DNA of 52,879 bases, from NCBI RefSeq assembly GCF_900119485.1, contig NZ_FPJZ01000016.1:10882-63760 (forward strand). The letters run 5' to 3'. Made by a program: the position numbers and the translations under genes. Shown here piece after piece: positions 41,872-50,093 of the stretch. Within the stretch, counting starts at the first letter, position 1, and every line of letters begins with the position of its first letter. Origin of the DNA: Thermoactinomyces sp. DSM 45891 (lineage in GTDB: Bacteria > Bacillota > Bacilli > Thermoactinomycetales > Thermoactinomycetaceae). The notes beneath the pieces are model-generated. The model was given only the letters and a program-made list of their open reading frames with translations, searched no databases and had not been told where the DNA came from.

Positions 41872-44519
41872 GTCGGAAATGGGTGTATTTATTTCATGAA
41901 GGATCAGCTAAGCAGAAATCTTTACTTGGTGGAAAGGGAGCGAACTTAGCAGAAATGACGAACGTGGGGCTCCCCGTTCCTCACGGTTTTACGATTACGA
42001 CAGAGGCATGTAACCAGTATTATCAGGATGGAAAGGTAATTAGCGATGAGATTATCGAGCAAATGAAGGAATCCCTAAAAGGATTGGAAGAGAATACGGG
42101 AAAGCAGTTTGGAAATCCTGACAACCCGCTCTTGGTTTCCGTTCGCTCAGGGGCAGTATTTTCTATGCCGGGGATGATGGACACGGTACTTAATCTCGGT
42201 TTGAATGATGAAACAGTGGCAGGATTGGCAAAGCTAACAAATAATCCAAGATTTGCATACGATTCATACCGTCGTTTTATCCAGATGTTTGGGGATGTAG
42301 TGATGGGCGTGGAACATTATCATTTTGAAAAAATCATCCAAGCAAAGAAGGCGCAATGTGGTGTAAAAAGTGATCCTGAGCTAACGGCCGAAGATTGGCA
42401 GGATGTCATTATGAAGTTTAAAGCAGTTATCTTTCAACAAACCCAAATGGCGTTTTCAGAATCTCCTATAGAGCAATTGCTTCAAGCGGTTACGGCCGTG
42501 TTTCGTTCGTGGCATAATCATCGCGCTAAGATTTATCGTAATATCCATAAGATTCCGGATCATCTAGGTACAGCAGTAAATGTGCAATTAATGGTATTTG
42601 GAAATATGGGAGATGATTGTGGGACAGGGGTAGCTTTTACTCGAAACCCTTCTACTGGAGAAAATTACTTATACGGTGAATTTTTACTTAATGCTCAAGG
42701 GGAGGATGTAGTTGCGGGAGTGCGTACACCCGAACCGATTGCTCAGTTAGCAGAGAAAATGCCTGGTGTTTTTGAGCAGTTCCAGCAAATTGCGCAGAAG
42801 TTAGAACTTCATTATCTAGATATGCAAGATATTGAGTTTACTGTAGAGAGGGGAACTCTTTATATACTTCAGACCCGAAACGGAAAGCGTACAGCAGATG
42901 CAGCGGTGAAAATTGCGGTAGATATGGTAGGAGAATCTTTAATAAATAAAGAAGAAGCCATATTGCGGATTGATCCAGATCAACTGGATCAACTTCTTCA
43001 CCCACGATTAGATCCAGGTGCAGAGTTAGAAGTGGTTACAAAAGGTCTACCTGCTTCACCAGGAGCAGCTTCAGGTGAAATCGTCTTTCATGCTGACGAT
43101 GCAGAAAAATTAGCTAGTAAAGGCAAGGCAGTTATTTTAGTACGACCAGAAACGACGCCAGAAGATATCCATGGTATTTTAGCCGCCAAAGGTATTTTGA
43201 CCAGTCGGGGTGGGATGACTTCTCATGCAGCTGTAGTTGCACGCGGTATGGGGAAAGCATGCATCTGTGGTTGTGAACAGTTGAAAATTGATCTGCGTTC
43301 CAAAGAAGTAAAAGTCGGGGGTCATGTTTTCCATGAAGGCGATTTGATCACGATTGATGGAAGCACAGGCCGTGTCATTCAAGGAAAAGTCCCACTCATT
43401 GATCCCGTTCTATCTCCTGAATTTACAGAACTGCTTAGCTGGGCGGACGAGATTCGAAGGATGAAAGTACGGGCCAATGCAGATAATCCAGAAGACTCAC
43501 GTAAAGCGAGGGAGTTTGGTGCAGAAGGAATCGGCTTATGTCGTACGGAGCATATGTTTATGGAGCTAAACCGAATTCCGATTGTACAGAAAATGATCTT
43601 AGCAGAGACTGATGATGAACGGAATGAAGCATTAGCTTCATTGCTTCCTATGCAGAGGGAGGATTTTGTGGGTATTTTGGAAGCAATGGATGGCATGCCG
43701 GTTAACATCCGTTTACTTGATCCGCCGCTTCATGAATTTCTGCCTAATTTAGAAGAGTTAATGGTCGAGTTAACTAAATTACAAATGACGCCTGATGCGG
43801 ATAGGCTAGAGATGATTCGCAAAGAAGCATTGATTCGTAAAGTACGATCACTCCAAGAGTTTAACCCCATGCTGGGGCATCGAGGTTGCCGTCTTGGACT
43901 AATCTATCCCGAGATCTATGCGATGCAAACACAAGCTATCTTTGAGGCGGCAGTCCATTGTTTGCAGAGAAGTATTCCAGTGGAAATTGAAATTATGATC
44001 CCACTAGTAGGGCATGTCAAGGAATTAACCGAGATGAGACGTCTTGTTGAACAAATCGGTTCGGAGATCGAAAAATCAACTGGGCTGAAGATCCCATACA
44101 CAGTAGGAACGATGATTGAAGTGCCTCGTGCGGCACTCACGGCGGATCAAATAGCGGAAGAAGCCGATTTTTTCTCCTTTGGAACCAATGATTTAACCCA
44201 AACCACATTCGGATTTAGCCGTGATGATGCTGAAGGGAAGTTCCTGCACGCATATGTAGATAATAAAATACTTCCGGAAAATCCATTTGTTTCAATTGAT
44301 CTCGATGGTGTCGGGAAATTAATTGAGATGGGTGTCTCCCTAGGAAGAGGAAAAAAATCCGATTTAAAAACGGGAATCTGTGGAGAGCATGGTGGCGAAA
44401 AGCGATCGATCGAATTTTGTCACAAAATTGGGCTGGATTATGTAAGTTGCTCCCCGTTCCGTGTACCGTTAGCCCGATTGAGTGCGGCACAAGCAGTTAT
44501 TAAGCAAGAAAATAGGTGA
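41868..44519 (+). CDS. ppdK: Pyruvate, phosphate dikinase
   Basis: The 883-residue enzyme interconverts pyruvate, ATP and Pi with PEP, AMP and PPi. The nucleotide-binding half opens WVYLFHEGSAKQKSLLGGKGANLAEM. The phosphohistidine domain has GGMTSHAAVVARGMGKACICGC, with His453 catalytic and Thr451 the residue modified by PPDK regulatory proteins. The PEP/pyruvate barrel has GIGLCRTEHMF, EIEIMIPLV and SFGTNDLTQTTFGFSRDD. The start ATG overlaps the ppsR stop (ATGA) after AAGGGAGGC. Confidence 0.98.
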   Translation: MSRKWVYLFHEGSAKQKSLLGGKGANLAEMTNVGLPVPHGFTITTEACNQYYQDGKVISDEIIEQMKESLKGLEENTGKQFGNPDNPLLVSVRSGAVFSMPGMMDTVLNLGLNDETVAGLAKLTNNPRFAYDSYRRFIQMFGDVVMGVEHYHFEKIIQAKKAQCGVKSDPELTAEDWQDVIMKFKAVIFQQTQMAFSESPIEQLLQAVTAVFRSWHNHRAKIYRNIHKIPDHLGTAVNVQLMVFGNMGDDCGTGVAFTRNPSTGENYLYGEFLLNAQGEDVVAGVRTPEPIAQLAEKMPGVFEQFQQIAQKLELHYLDMQDIEFTVERGTLYILQTRNGKRTADAAVKIAVDMVGESLINKEEAILRIDPDQLDQLLHPRLDPGAELEVVTKGLPASPGAASGEIVFHADDAEKLASKGKAVILVRPETTPEDIHGILAAKGILTSRGGMTSHAAVVARGMGKACICGCEQLKIDLRSKEVKVGGHVFHEGDLITIDGSTGRVIQGKVPLIDPVLSPEFTELLSWADEIRRMKVRANADNPEDSRKAREFGAEGIGLCRTEHMFMELNRIPIVQKMILAETDDERNEALASLLPMQREDFVGILEAMDGMPVNIRLLDPPLHEFLPNLEELMVELTKLQMTPDADRLEMIRKEALIRKVRSLQEFNPMLGHRGCRLGLIYPEIYAMQTQAIFEAAVHCLQRSIPVEIEIMIPLVGHVKELTEMRRLVEQIGSEIEKSTGLKIPYTVGTMIEVPRAALTADQIAEEADFFSFGTNDLTQTTFGFSRDDAEGKFLHAYVDNKILPENPFVSIDLDGVGKLIEMGVSLGRGKKSDLKTGICGEHGGEKRSIEFCHKIGLDYVSCSPFRVPLARLSAAQAVIKQENR

Positions 44520-44548
44520 AAAACAGCCCATAAAAAATTTCGTGATAG

Positions 44549-44577
44549 ATACCCGGTTGACCTCGGGTATTTTTTTA
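44549..44577 (+). terminator. Terminator of ccpN-ppsR-ppdK
   Basis: ATACCCG, loop, CGGGTAT, then seven T residues. Confidence 0.9.
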
Positions 44578-44784
44578 TTACAATGATTCTAAGATATAGT
44601 GTAAAGCTTTTTCTAATATTGAGGATTGGAGCATTTTCTTTTCATGTCATTTTATATATAATTGGAAGAATGTAGAGTTCTCATTTATGGGAAGGAGAAG
44701 GCTTATTTTTTGTAGAATTAAGGTGATATATCTCCTTTATCACGGTAAGTATGACGAAATTCTTCTTGAAGAAAATATTACCAT

Positions 44785-44864
44785 GTGAAATAGACACATA
44801 TGATGAAGGACTTTTTTGCTGAATGGCGAATAAGTACCAGATGTGTATAGAGGACATATTTCAC
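44785..44864 (+). promoter_or_regulatory. Nested inverted repeats in the dnaG leader
   Basis: The spacer 44578-44897 (320 bp) has no convincing gene. GTGAAATA (44785-44792) pairs with TATTTCAC (44857-44864), and inside it ACACAT (44794-44799) pairs with ATGTGT (44841-44846). A further hairpin, GTGATA/TATCAC, lies near 44731-44752. TATAAT-like elements occur near 44655. The purpose is unknown. Confidence 0.35.
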
Positions 44865-44897
44865 TACAAAGTCTGCCAGTAGAAAGTAGTGGTGGGG

Positions 44898-46727
44898 ATG
44901 GGGCACAGAATTTCAGATGAAGTTATCAATCAAGTCCGCAGACACTTCGACATCGTAGATGTAGTGGGAAAATATGTTCAGTTAAAGAAAAGTGGGCGTA
45001 ATTATTTTGGATTATGTCCTTTTCACTCGGAGAAGACCCCTTCTTTCTCGGTAGCTGCTGATAAACAAATTTATTATTGTTTTGGCTGTGGTGCAGGTGG
45101 AGACTCGATCAAGTTTATCATGGATGTAGAGCAATTATCTTTTTTGGAAACTGTAGAACGACTCGCTGAAGAAGCAGGGATTTCTCTGCCTAATGAAGTA
45201 AGAGAACTTACACCTGAAGAAGTGGAACGGACTACGTTGTACAAAATTCTTGATCTATCTGCCAAGCTGTATCATCATGTATTGATGAACACCCCTCAAG
45301 GAAATGATGGAAAGGCTTATCTAGCACGAAGGAGAGTTAATCCAGAGACTGCACAAGAATTTCAACTGGGATTTGCACCTAGGTCTTATGACTTTTTATT
45401 ATCCTTTCTTACTAAGCGTGGTTATGCAACTTCCTTAATTGAAAAGGCTGGTCTCATTAAAAAGAATGAATCTCAAGGAATCTACCGAGATCGCTTTTAC
45501 GGCCGACTCATGTTTCCGATTCACGATTCCAAGGGACGTGTGATCGCATTTGGTGCGAGAAGTTTCGAGGAGAATGAGCAAGCCAAATACTTAAACAGTC
45601 CGGAGACTGGAATGTTTCATAAACGAAAACAACTGTATAATCTTCATCGTGCAAAGTCTTCAATCCGTAAAGAACAAAATATCGTTCTTGCGGAAGGTTA
45701 TATGGATGTCATCATGATGTGGCAGGAAGGTGTTCATACAGGGGTTGCTACACTTGGGACCGCGCTCAGCGAAGACCAAGTAAAGGTAATCAAGCAACAT
45801 ACGAAGAGTGTTATAATTTGCTATGATTCTGACAATGCTGGCCGAAATGCTGCCTTGAAAGCGCTGGAGTTGATGAAGCCGCATGAATTGATGGCAAAAG
45901 TAGTAGCACTTCCAATTGGCTTTGATCCAGATGATTACATTCGTCGATTTGGGGGAAATTCTTTTCAGAAGGAAATGATCTCAGGTGCTCTTTCATCTAC
46001 TTCCTTTCAACTAGAACTGGCGAAAAAGGATTTCAGGCTTCAAGATGAGGTGGAACGCCTCGCGTATATTCGGAAAGCGGTGGAGTTGATTTCTGATTTG
46101 CCTATCGCCATTGAACAGGATCACTACTTGAGAAAACTGGCTGAAGAATTTCAAATCTCAATGGAAGCTTTGAAAGAGGAACAGAGGCATATCAGATTTC
46201 GAAAGAAAAAGCAAGCCTGGGGGGATAAAGAGGCAGGGAAGTGGAATAATGGGTACAAAGAAGATGGAAAAAGGGTACTTAGAAAGTTACGTTCCTATCA
46301 TCCGATCGAACGCGCGGAGATGCACCTACTCGCACATATGATGCGGGATCGCTCTGCTTGTGATTGGGTACAGGATCATTTAGGAGCGGATTTTCAGACT
46401 GAGGTCCATACAGCACTAGTAGCGCACTTGTATTCGTATTATGCAGAAGGTCACCCAGCAGATCTAGGGCAGTTTTTGCACAGTCTTAATGAACCTTCCT
46501 TTATTCATAAAGCGACAGAAATTGCAATGATGGATGTCCCTGACGAAGTGTCAGAAGAAGCTCTAAAGGATTATATAAACCAAGTAAAGCAAGTTCCATT
46601 GGAACGTGAATGGAATAAAAACCAAAAGCTTGTGAAGCAAATCGAACGTGCTGGAGAGCCTATGAAAGCCGCCCAGTTGGGACTAGAGTTAATTGAACAG
46701 CTGAGACAAAAGAAAAAAATGCGGTAA
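44898..46727 (+). CDS. dnaG: DNA primase
   Basis: The 609-residue protein has a CHC2 zinc finger (CPFHSEKTPSF ... YYCFGCGAGGD), a TOPRIM catalytic core (VLAEGYMDVIMMWQEG; ICYDSDNAGRNAA) and a C-terminal helicase-binding domain. MGHRISDEV aligns with the B. subtilis DnaG start, so ATG 44898 is preferred; GTG 44889 is the alternative. It forms the macromolecular-synthesis operon with sigA. Confidence 0.97.
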   Translation: MGHRISDEVINQVRRHFDIVDVVGKYVQLKKSGRNYFGLCPFHSEKTPSFSVAADKQIYYCFGCGAGGDSIKFIMDVEQLSFLETVERLAEEAGISLPNEVRELTPEEVERTTLYKILDLSAKLYHHVLMNTPQGNDGKAYLARRRVNPETAQEFQLGFAPRSYDFLLSFLTKRGYATSLIEKAGLIKKNESQGIYRDRFYGRLMFPIHDSKGRVIAFGARSFEENEQAKYLNSPETGMFHKRKQLYNLHRAKSSIRKEQNIVLAEGYMDVIMMWQEGVHTGVATLGTALSEDQVKVIKQHTKSVIICYDSDNAGRNAALKALELMKPHELMAKVVALPIGFDPDDYIRRFGGNSFQKEMISGALSSTSFQLELAKKDFRLQDEVERLAYIRKAVELISDLPIAIEQDHYLRKLAEEFQISMEALKEEQRHIRFRKKKQAWGDKEAGKWNNGYKEDGKRVLRKLRSYHPIERAEMHLLAHMMRDRSACDWVQDHLGADFQTEVHTALVAHLYSYYAEGHPADLGQFLHSLNEPSFIHKATEIAMMDVPDEVSEEALKDYINQVKQVPLEREWNKNQKLVKQIERAGEPMKAAQLGLELIEQLRQKKKMR

Positions 46728-46757
46728 TCATGCGATCCAGGAAGGAGGAAACCTACT

Positions 46758-47879
46758 TTGGCGAAAGAACAAAATGTCGATACGGAATTAGAATTTACTC
46801 TTGAACAATTAAAGAGCCAGCTTACAGAGTTAGGAAAAAAACAAGGCTTTTTAAGCTATAAGACCATTATGGAAAAATTATCGAGTTACGAACAAGATTC
46901 GCAACAGGTAGATGAATTCTTTGAAACACTAAATGAGCAAGGGATTGATGTAATTAACGAGGGTCAAGACGATGAAGATCCCTTTAAATTTAATGCTTCA
47001 AATAATACAGAGGATCCATATGTCGATGATCTAAGTGTCCCACCAGGGGTTAAGATTAATGATCCTGTCCGCATGTACTTAAAAGAGATTGGTCGAGTTC
47101 CTCTACTATCTGCTGAAGAGGAAGTAAAGCTTGCCACTCGTATCGAAGAGGGCGATGAAGAGGCAAAACGCCGTCTCGCAGAAGCGAACTTACGTTTAGT
47201 TGTGAGTATTGCGAAAAGATATGTTGGACGTGGGATGCTCTTTCTTGATTTAATCCAAGAAGGAAATATGGGACTTATTAAAGCAGTTGAGAAATTTGAC
47301 TACCGGAAGGGATTCAAATTTAGTACTTACGCAACATGGTGGATCCGCCAAGCAATTACACGTGCTATTGCAGATCAAGCACGTACGATTCGAATCCCTG
47401 TGCATATGGTTGAGACTATTAACAAGTTGATACGTGTCAATCGTCAGTTGCTTCAAGAACTGGGTCGAGAGCCTTCCCCGGAAGAAATTGCAAACGAGAT
47501 GGGACTTACTCCTGAGAAAGTCCGTGAGATTCAAAAGATTGCTCAAGAGCCAGTATCACTCGAAACACCGATTGGGGAAGAAGATGACTCACACTTAGGC
47601 GACTTTATCCCTGATGATGATGCACAAGCACCAGCAGAGGCAGCAGCCTATGAGTTACTAAAAGAACAGCTAAAAGATGTATTAGATACTCTTTCTGAGA
47701 GAGAAGAGAATGTACTTCGACTTCGATTTGGTCTTGACGATGGAAGAACTCGCACACTAGAAGAGGTTGGTAAGGTTTTTGGTGTTACTCGTGAACGAAT
47801 TCGTCAGATTGAAGCAAAGGCATTACGCAAGCTTCGCCACCCAAGTAGAAGCAAGCGTTTGAAGGATTTCCTAGAATAA
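46758..47879 (+). CDS. sigA: Primary sigma factor SigA (RpoD)
   Basis: The 373-residue protein has region 1.1, then 1.2 (DPVRMYLKEIGRVPLLSAEEEV), region 2 (RLVVSIAKRYVGRGMLFLDLIQEGNMGLIKAVEKFD; YATWWIRQAITRAIADQ), region 3 and region 4 with the helix-turn-helix TLEEVGKVFGVTRERIRQIEAKALRKLRHPSRSKRL. The start is TTG 46758 after GAAGGAGGAAACCTAC. It is the housekeeping sigma factor for the TTGACA/TATAAT promoters noted here. Confidence 0.98.
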   Translation: MAKEQNVDTELEFTLEQLKSQLTELGKKQGFLSYKTIMEKLSSYEQDSQQVDEFFETLNEQGIDVINEGQDDEDPFKFNASNNTEDPYVDDLSVPPGVKINDPVRMYLKEIGRVPLLSAEEEVKLATRIEEGDEEAKRRLAEANLRLVVSIAKRYVGRGMLFLDLIQEGNMGLIKAVEKFDYRKGFKFSTYATWWIRQAITRAIADQARTIRIPVHMVETINKLIRVNRQLLQELGREPSPEEIANEMGLTPEKVREIQKIAQEPVSLETPIGEEDDSHLGDFIPDDDAQAPAEAAAYELLKEQLKDVLDTLSEREENVLRLRFGLDDGRTRTLEEVGKVFGVTRERIRQIEAKALRKLRHPSRSKRLKDFLE

Positions 47880-47913
47880 AGATTCCGTCTCTTTTCGTGG
47901 ATTTCAGGTAAAT

Positions 47914-47935
47914 AGCGCCCTTCGGGGTGCTTTTT
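47914..47935 (+). terminator. UUCG-loop terminator of dnaG-sigA
   Basis: AGCGCCC, loop TTCG, GGGTGCT (one G-T pair), then TTTTT. Confidence 0.9.
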
Positions 47936-48029
47936 GTTTGGATTGATCTAATTTTATCTTTTTTCATTCCCCAATGCAAATCGGAATCAAGACCAAAATA
48001 AGAAGATATGCTAATAATATTGAAAATTA

Positions 48030-48059
48030 TTGAAGTAAACAAACTTATCTGGCTATAAT
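48030..48059 (+). promoter_or_regulatory. SigA promoter of the acyl-CoA dehydrogenase gene
   Basis: TTGAAG (48030-48035), 18 bp, TATAAT (48054-48059), about 40 bp before the start codon. AATAAT/ATTATT repeats overlap the -35. Confidence 0.7.
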
Positions 48060-48100
48060 GGACTTGAAAGCGCATACATTCCGTTGGTGGAGGGGACAGC

Positions 48101-49240
48101 ATGAACTATGACTTAACAGCAGAGCAACTTATGATCCGTAATATGATGCGGGACTTTGCGGATGGTGAAGTAGCTCCAGAAGCAGACGAGCGAGATCGCA
48201 ACAAGGAGTTCCCGCTCGAGATTATGAAAAAGCTAGGAAAGTTGGGGATGATGGGGCTTCCATTTGAAGAAGAGTATGGCGGTGCAGGTGCAGATACTAT
48301 CTCGTTTGCTATCGCAGTTGAGGAGCTAAGTCGTGTATGTGCTTCTACAGGTATTACTTATTCGGCCCATATCTCTTTAGGTGGTGCTCCATTGTCGCTA
48401 TTTGGGACCAAGGAACAAAAAAGGGAGTTCCTCGTACCAATTTGTGAAGGAGCCTCCTTAGGAGCATTTGGATTAACAGAGCCAGGTGCAGGTTCCGATG
48501 CAGGTGGAACGATTACAAAAGGGATTCGTACAGAAAATGGTTGGACTATTACAGGCTCAAAGTGCTTTATTACCAATGCAAGTTATGCGAAGTTTGTATC
48601 CCTTACTGCTAAAACAGAGACGACGGGGTCCTCGAAAGAAATTACAGCGTTTATCGTACCTACAGACGCACCTGGATTTGAAGTGATCAGCAACTACCAT
48701 AAGATGGGGTTGCATAGTTCCAATACAACCGAGTTGGTTTTAGATCGTGTAGAGATAGCGGAGGACGCTGTGCTTGGAAAAATAGGAGAAGGTTTTAAAC
48801 AATTCTTGGTGACGTTAGATGGAGGCAGAATTGGCATTGGTGCTATGGCAGTTGGTATTGCTCAGGGAGCGTATGAACTGGCACTCAAATATGCAAAAGA
48901 GCGTATGCAGTTTGGAAGATCGCTTTCGAAGTTCCAAGTGATTCAACACAAGTTGGCAGATATGGCGATGGAAATTGAGTTAGCGCGGACATATGTATAT
49001 AAAGCGGCGTGGCTGAAGGATCAAAACAGAAAGTATACGACAGAGGCTTCTATATGTAAATTATATGCGTCAGAGATGGCGATGCGAGTCTGCTCCCAGG
49101 CTGTTCAGATTCACGGTGGATGGGGTTATATGCACGATTATAAAGTAGAGAGAATGTTCCGAGACTGCAAATTAGCTGAGATTGGAGAAGGAACGTCGGA
49201 AATACAACGTAACATTATCTCAAGGGAAATTGGTTGTTAG
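48101..49240 (+). CDS. Acyl-CoA dehydrogenase
   Basis: The 379-residue FAD enzyme has GLTEPGAGSDAGG (flavin/substrate), CFITNA, GRIGIGAMAVGIAQGAYELALKYAKERMQFG, and the catalytic-base segment IGEGTSEIQRNII (Glu). Length and motifs fit short/branched-chain acyl-CoA dehydrogenases (MmgC/AcdA-like), which oxidise acyl-CoA to enoyl-CoA and pass electrons to ETF. Substrate chain length cannot be fixed from sequence. The ATG follows GGAGGGGACAGC. It is a single-gene unit after sigA. Confidence 0.95.
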   Translation: MNYDLTAEQLMIRNMMRDFADGEVAPEADERDRNKEFPLEIMKKLGKLGMMGLPFEEEYGGAGADTISFAIAVEELSRVCASTGITYSAHISLGGAPLSLFGTKEQKREFLVPICEGASLGAFGLTEPGAGSDAGGTITKGIRTENGWTITGSKCFITNASYAKFVSLTAKTETTGSSKEITAFIVPTDAPGFEVISNYHKMGLHSSNTTELVLDRVEIAEDAVLGKIGEGFKQFLVTLDGGRIGIGAMAVGIAQGAYELALKYAKERMQFGRSLSKFQVIQHKLADMAMEIELARTYVYKAAWLKDQNRKYTTEASICKLYASEMAMRVCSQAVQIHGGWGYMHDYKVERMFRDCKLAEIGEGTSEIQRNIISREIGC

Positions 49241-49263
49241 AGGGGGTTGCTTTTTTATCCCCA

Positions 49264-49287
49264 TTTATCGAGCGATCGTTCGATAAA
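49264..49287. promoter_or_regulatory. 24-bp near-perfect palindrome, TetR-operator-like
   Basis: TTTATCGA (49264-49271) and TCGATAAA (49280-49287) are perfect arms around a GCGATCGT core; 22 of 24 bases are symmetric. The TCGAnCGATCG character resembles operators of TetR-family regulators. It lies 24 bp after the dehydrogenase and 120 bp before the GNAT gene; no regulator is encoded beside it. Confidence 0.5.
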
Positions 49288-49335
49288 CTAATTGTAGACA
49301 GTCTTGATAAAAAAATAATCTGTTATCATTCTTGC

Positions 49336-49381
49336 GATATCGCTTCCTGTATAATAAATGGAAGACGATATCATTTTTTTG
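49336..49381 (+). terminator. Terminator-like stem-loop with TATAAT in the loop
   Basis: GATATCGCTTCC (49336-49347) pairs with GGAAGACGATATC (49360-49372; one bulged A) and is followed by ATTTTTTT. The 12-nt loop contains TATAAT, so the same bases could serve as a -10 for the GNAT gene 50 bp on. Confidence 0.7.
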
Positions 49382-49406
49382 ATTTTATGAAAAGAGGAGT
49401 AGCTAA

Positions 49407-50006
49407 TTGAATACCCCCCCCATCCTAAAAGATTTTCCTCATTCGTTTGAGACAGAACGATTGATCATACGTGCTCCATTACCGGGTGATGGTTCTGAAA
49501 TCTGTGAAGCTATGATGGAGACTTTAGATATACTACAACTTTGGATGCCTTGGGCACAGCAAAATCCGACAGAAGAGGCAGTAGAAGCAAGCGTGAGAAA
49601 AGCACACTGTGAATTTCTGGAAAGAACGGATTTTCGCTTTCACCTTTATGAAAAAGATACAAAGATTTTTGTGGGTAGTAGCGGATTACATCAGGTCAAT
49701 TGGCAGATTCCCAAATTTGAAATTGGATATTGGTGTAGAAAAAGTTTTATGGGAAAAGGATACATAACGGAATCAGTAAGAGGTTTAACAGTATTTGCTT
49801 TTCAAGTTTTTCATGCCAATCGAATTGAGATTCGTTGTGAAGAGCGCAATATGAAAAGTCGAAAAGTAGCGGAGAGACTTAACTATCAGTTAGAAGGCGT
49901 TTTACGGGATGCTAGCATGGATATGCAGGGAAATCTGACAAATAAGTGTATATACAGTATGATTGCGGATGATTTTCGTAAGCTTTCATTGCGCAAAAGC
50001 GATTGA
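49407..50006 (+). CDS. GNAT-family N-acetyltransferase, RimJ/RimL type
   Basis: The 199-residue protein has ETERLIIRAPLPGDGSEI, FEIGYWCRKSFMGKGYITESVRGLTVFAF (acetyl-CoA loop, a variant of Q/RxxGxG/A) and RIEIRCEERNMKSRKVAERLNYQLEGVLRD, the RimJ-like signature. The substrate may be a ribosomal N-terminus or a small molecule and is unknown. TTG 49407 follows AAAAGAGGAGTAGCTA. Confidence 0.92.
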   Translation: MNTPPILKDFPHSFETERLIIRAPLPGDGSEICEAMMETLDILQLWMPWAQQNPTEEAVEASVRKAHCEFLERTDFRFHLYEKDTKIFVGSSGLHQVNWQIPKFEIGYWCRKSFMGKGYITESVRGLTVFAFQVFHANRIEIRCEERNMKSRKVAERLNYQLEGVLRDASMDMQGNLTNKCIYSMIADDFRKLSLRKSD

Positions 50007-50013
50007 GCGGCAA

Positions 50014-50027
50014 TGTAAACGCTTGCA
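50014..50027 (+). promoter_or_regulatory. cre box (CcpA site) overlapping the HPPD promoter
   Basis: TGTAAACGCTTGCA, preceded by A, fits the cre consensus WTGnAAnCGnWnnCW completely. It overlaps the candidate -35 TTGCAT (50023-50028) of a weak promoter (TAAACT, 18 bp on) upstream of HPPD, so carbon catabolite repression of tyrosine degradation is likely. Confidence 0.75.
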
Positions 50028-50093
50028 TAAATAGTTTTCTACAATGTAAACTGAAAGAGTAGTTGTAAATTTCCGATTAAAGGAGAGATTCAG

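Noticed and set aside
44690..44788. 33-codon frame MGRRRLIFC... before dnaG
   Set aside because: No ribosome-binding site ahead of the ATG; the GGAAGGAGAAGG tract lies inside the frame.
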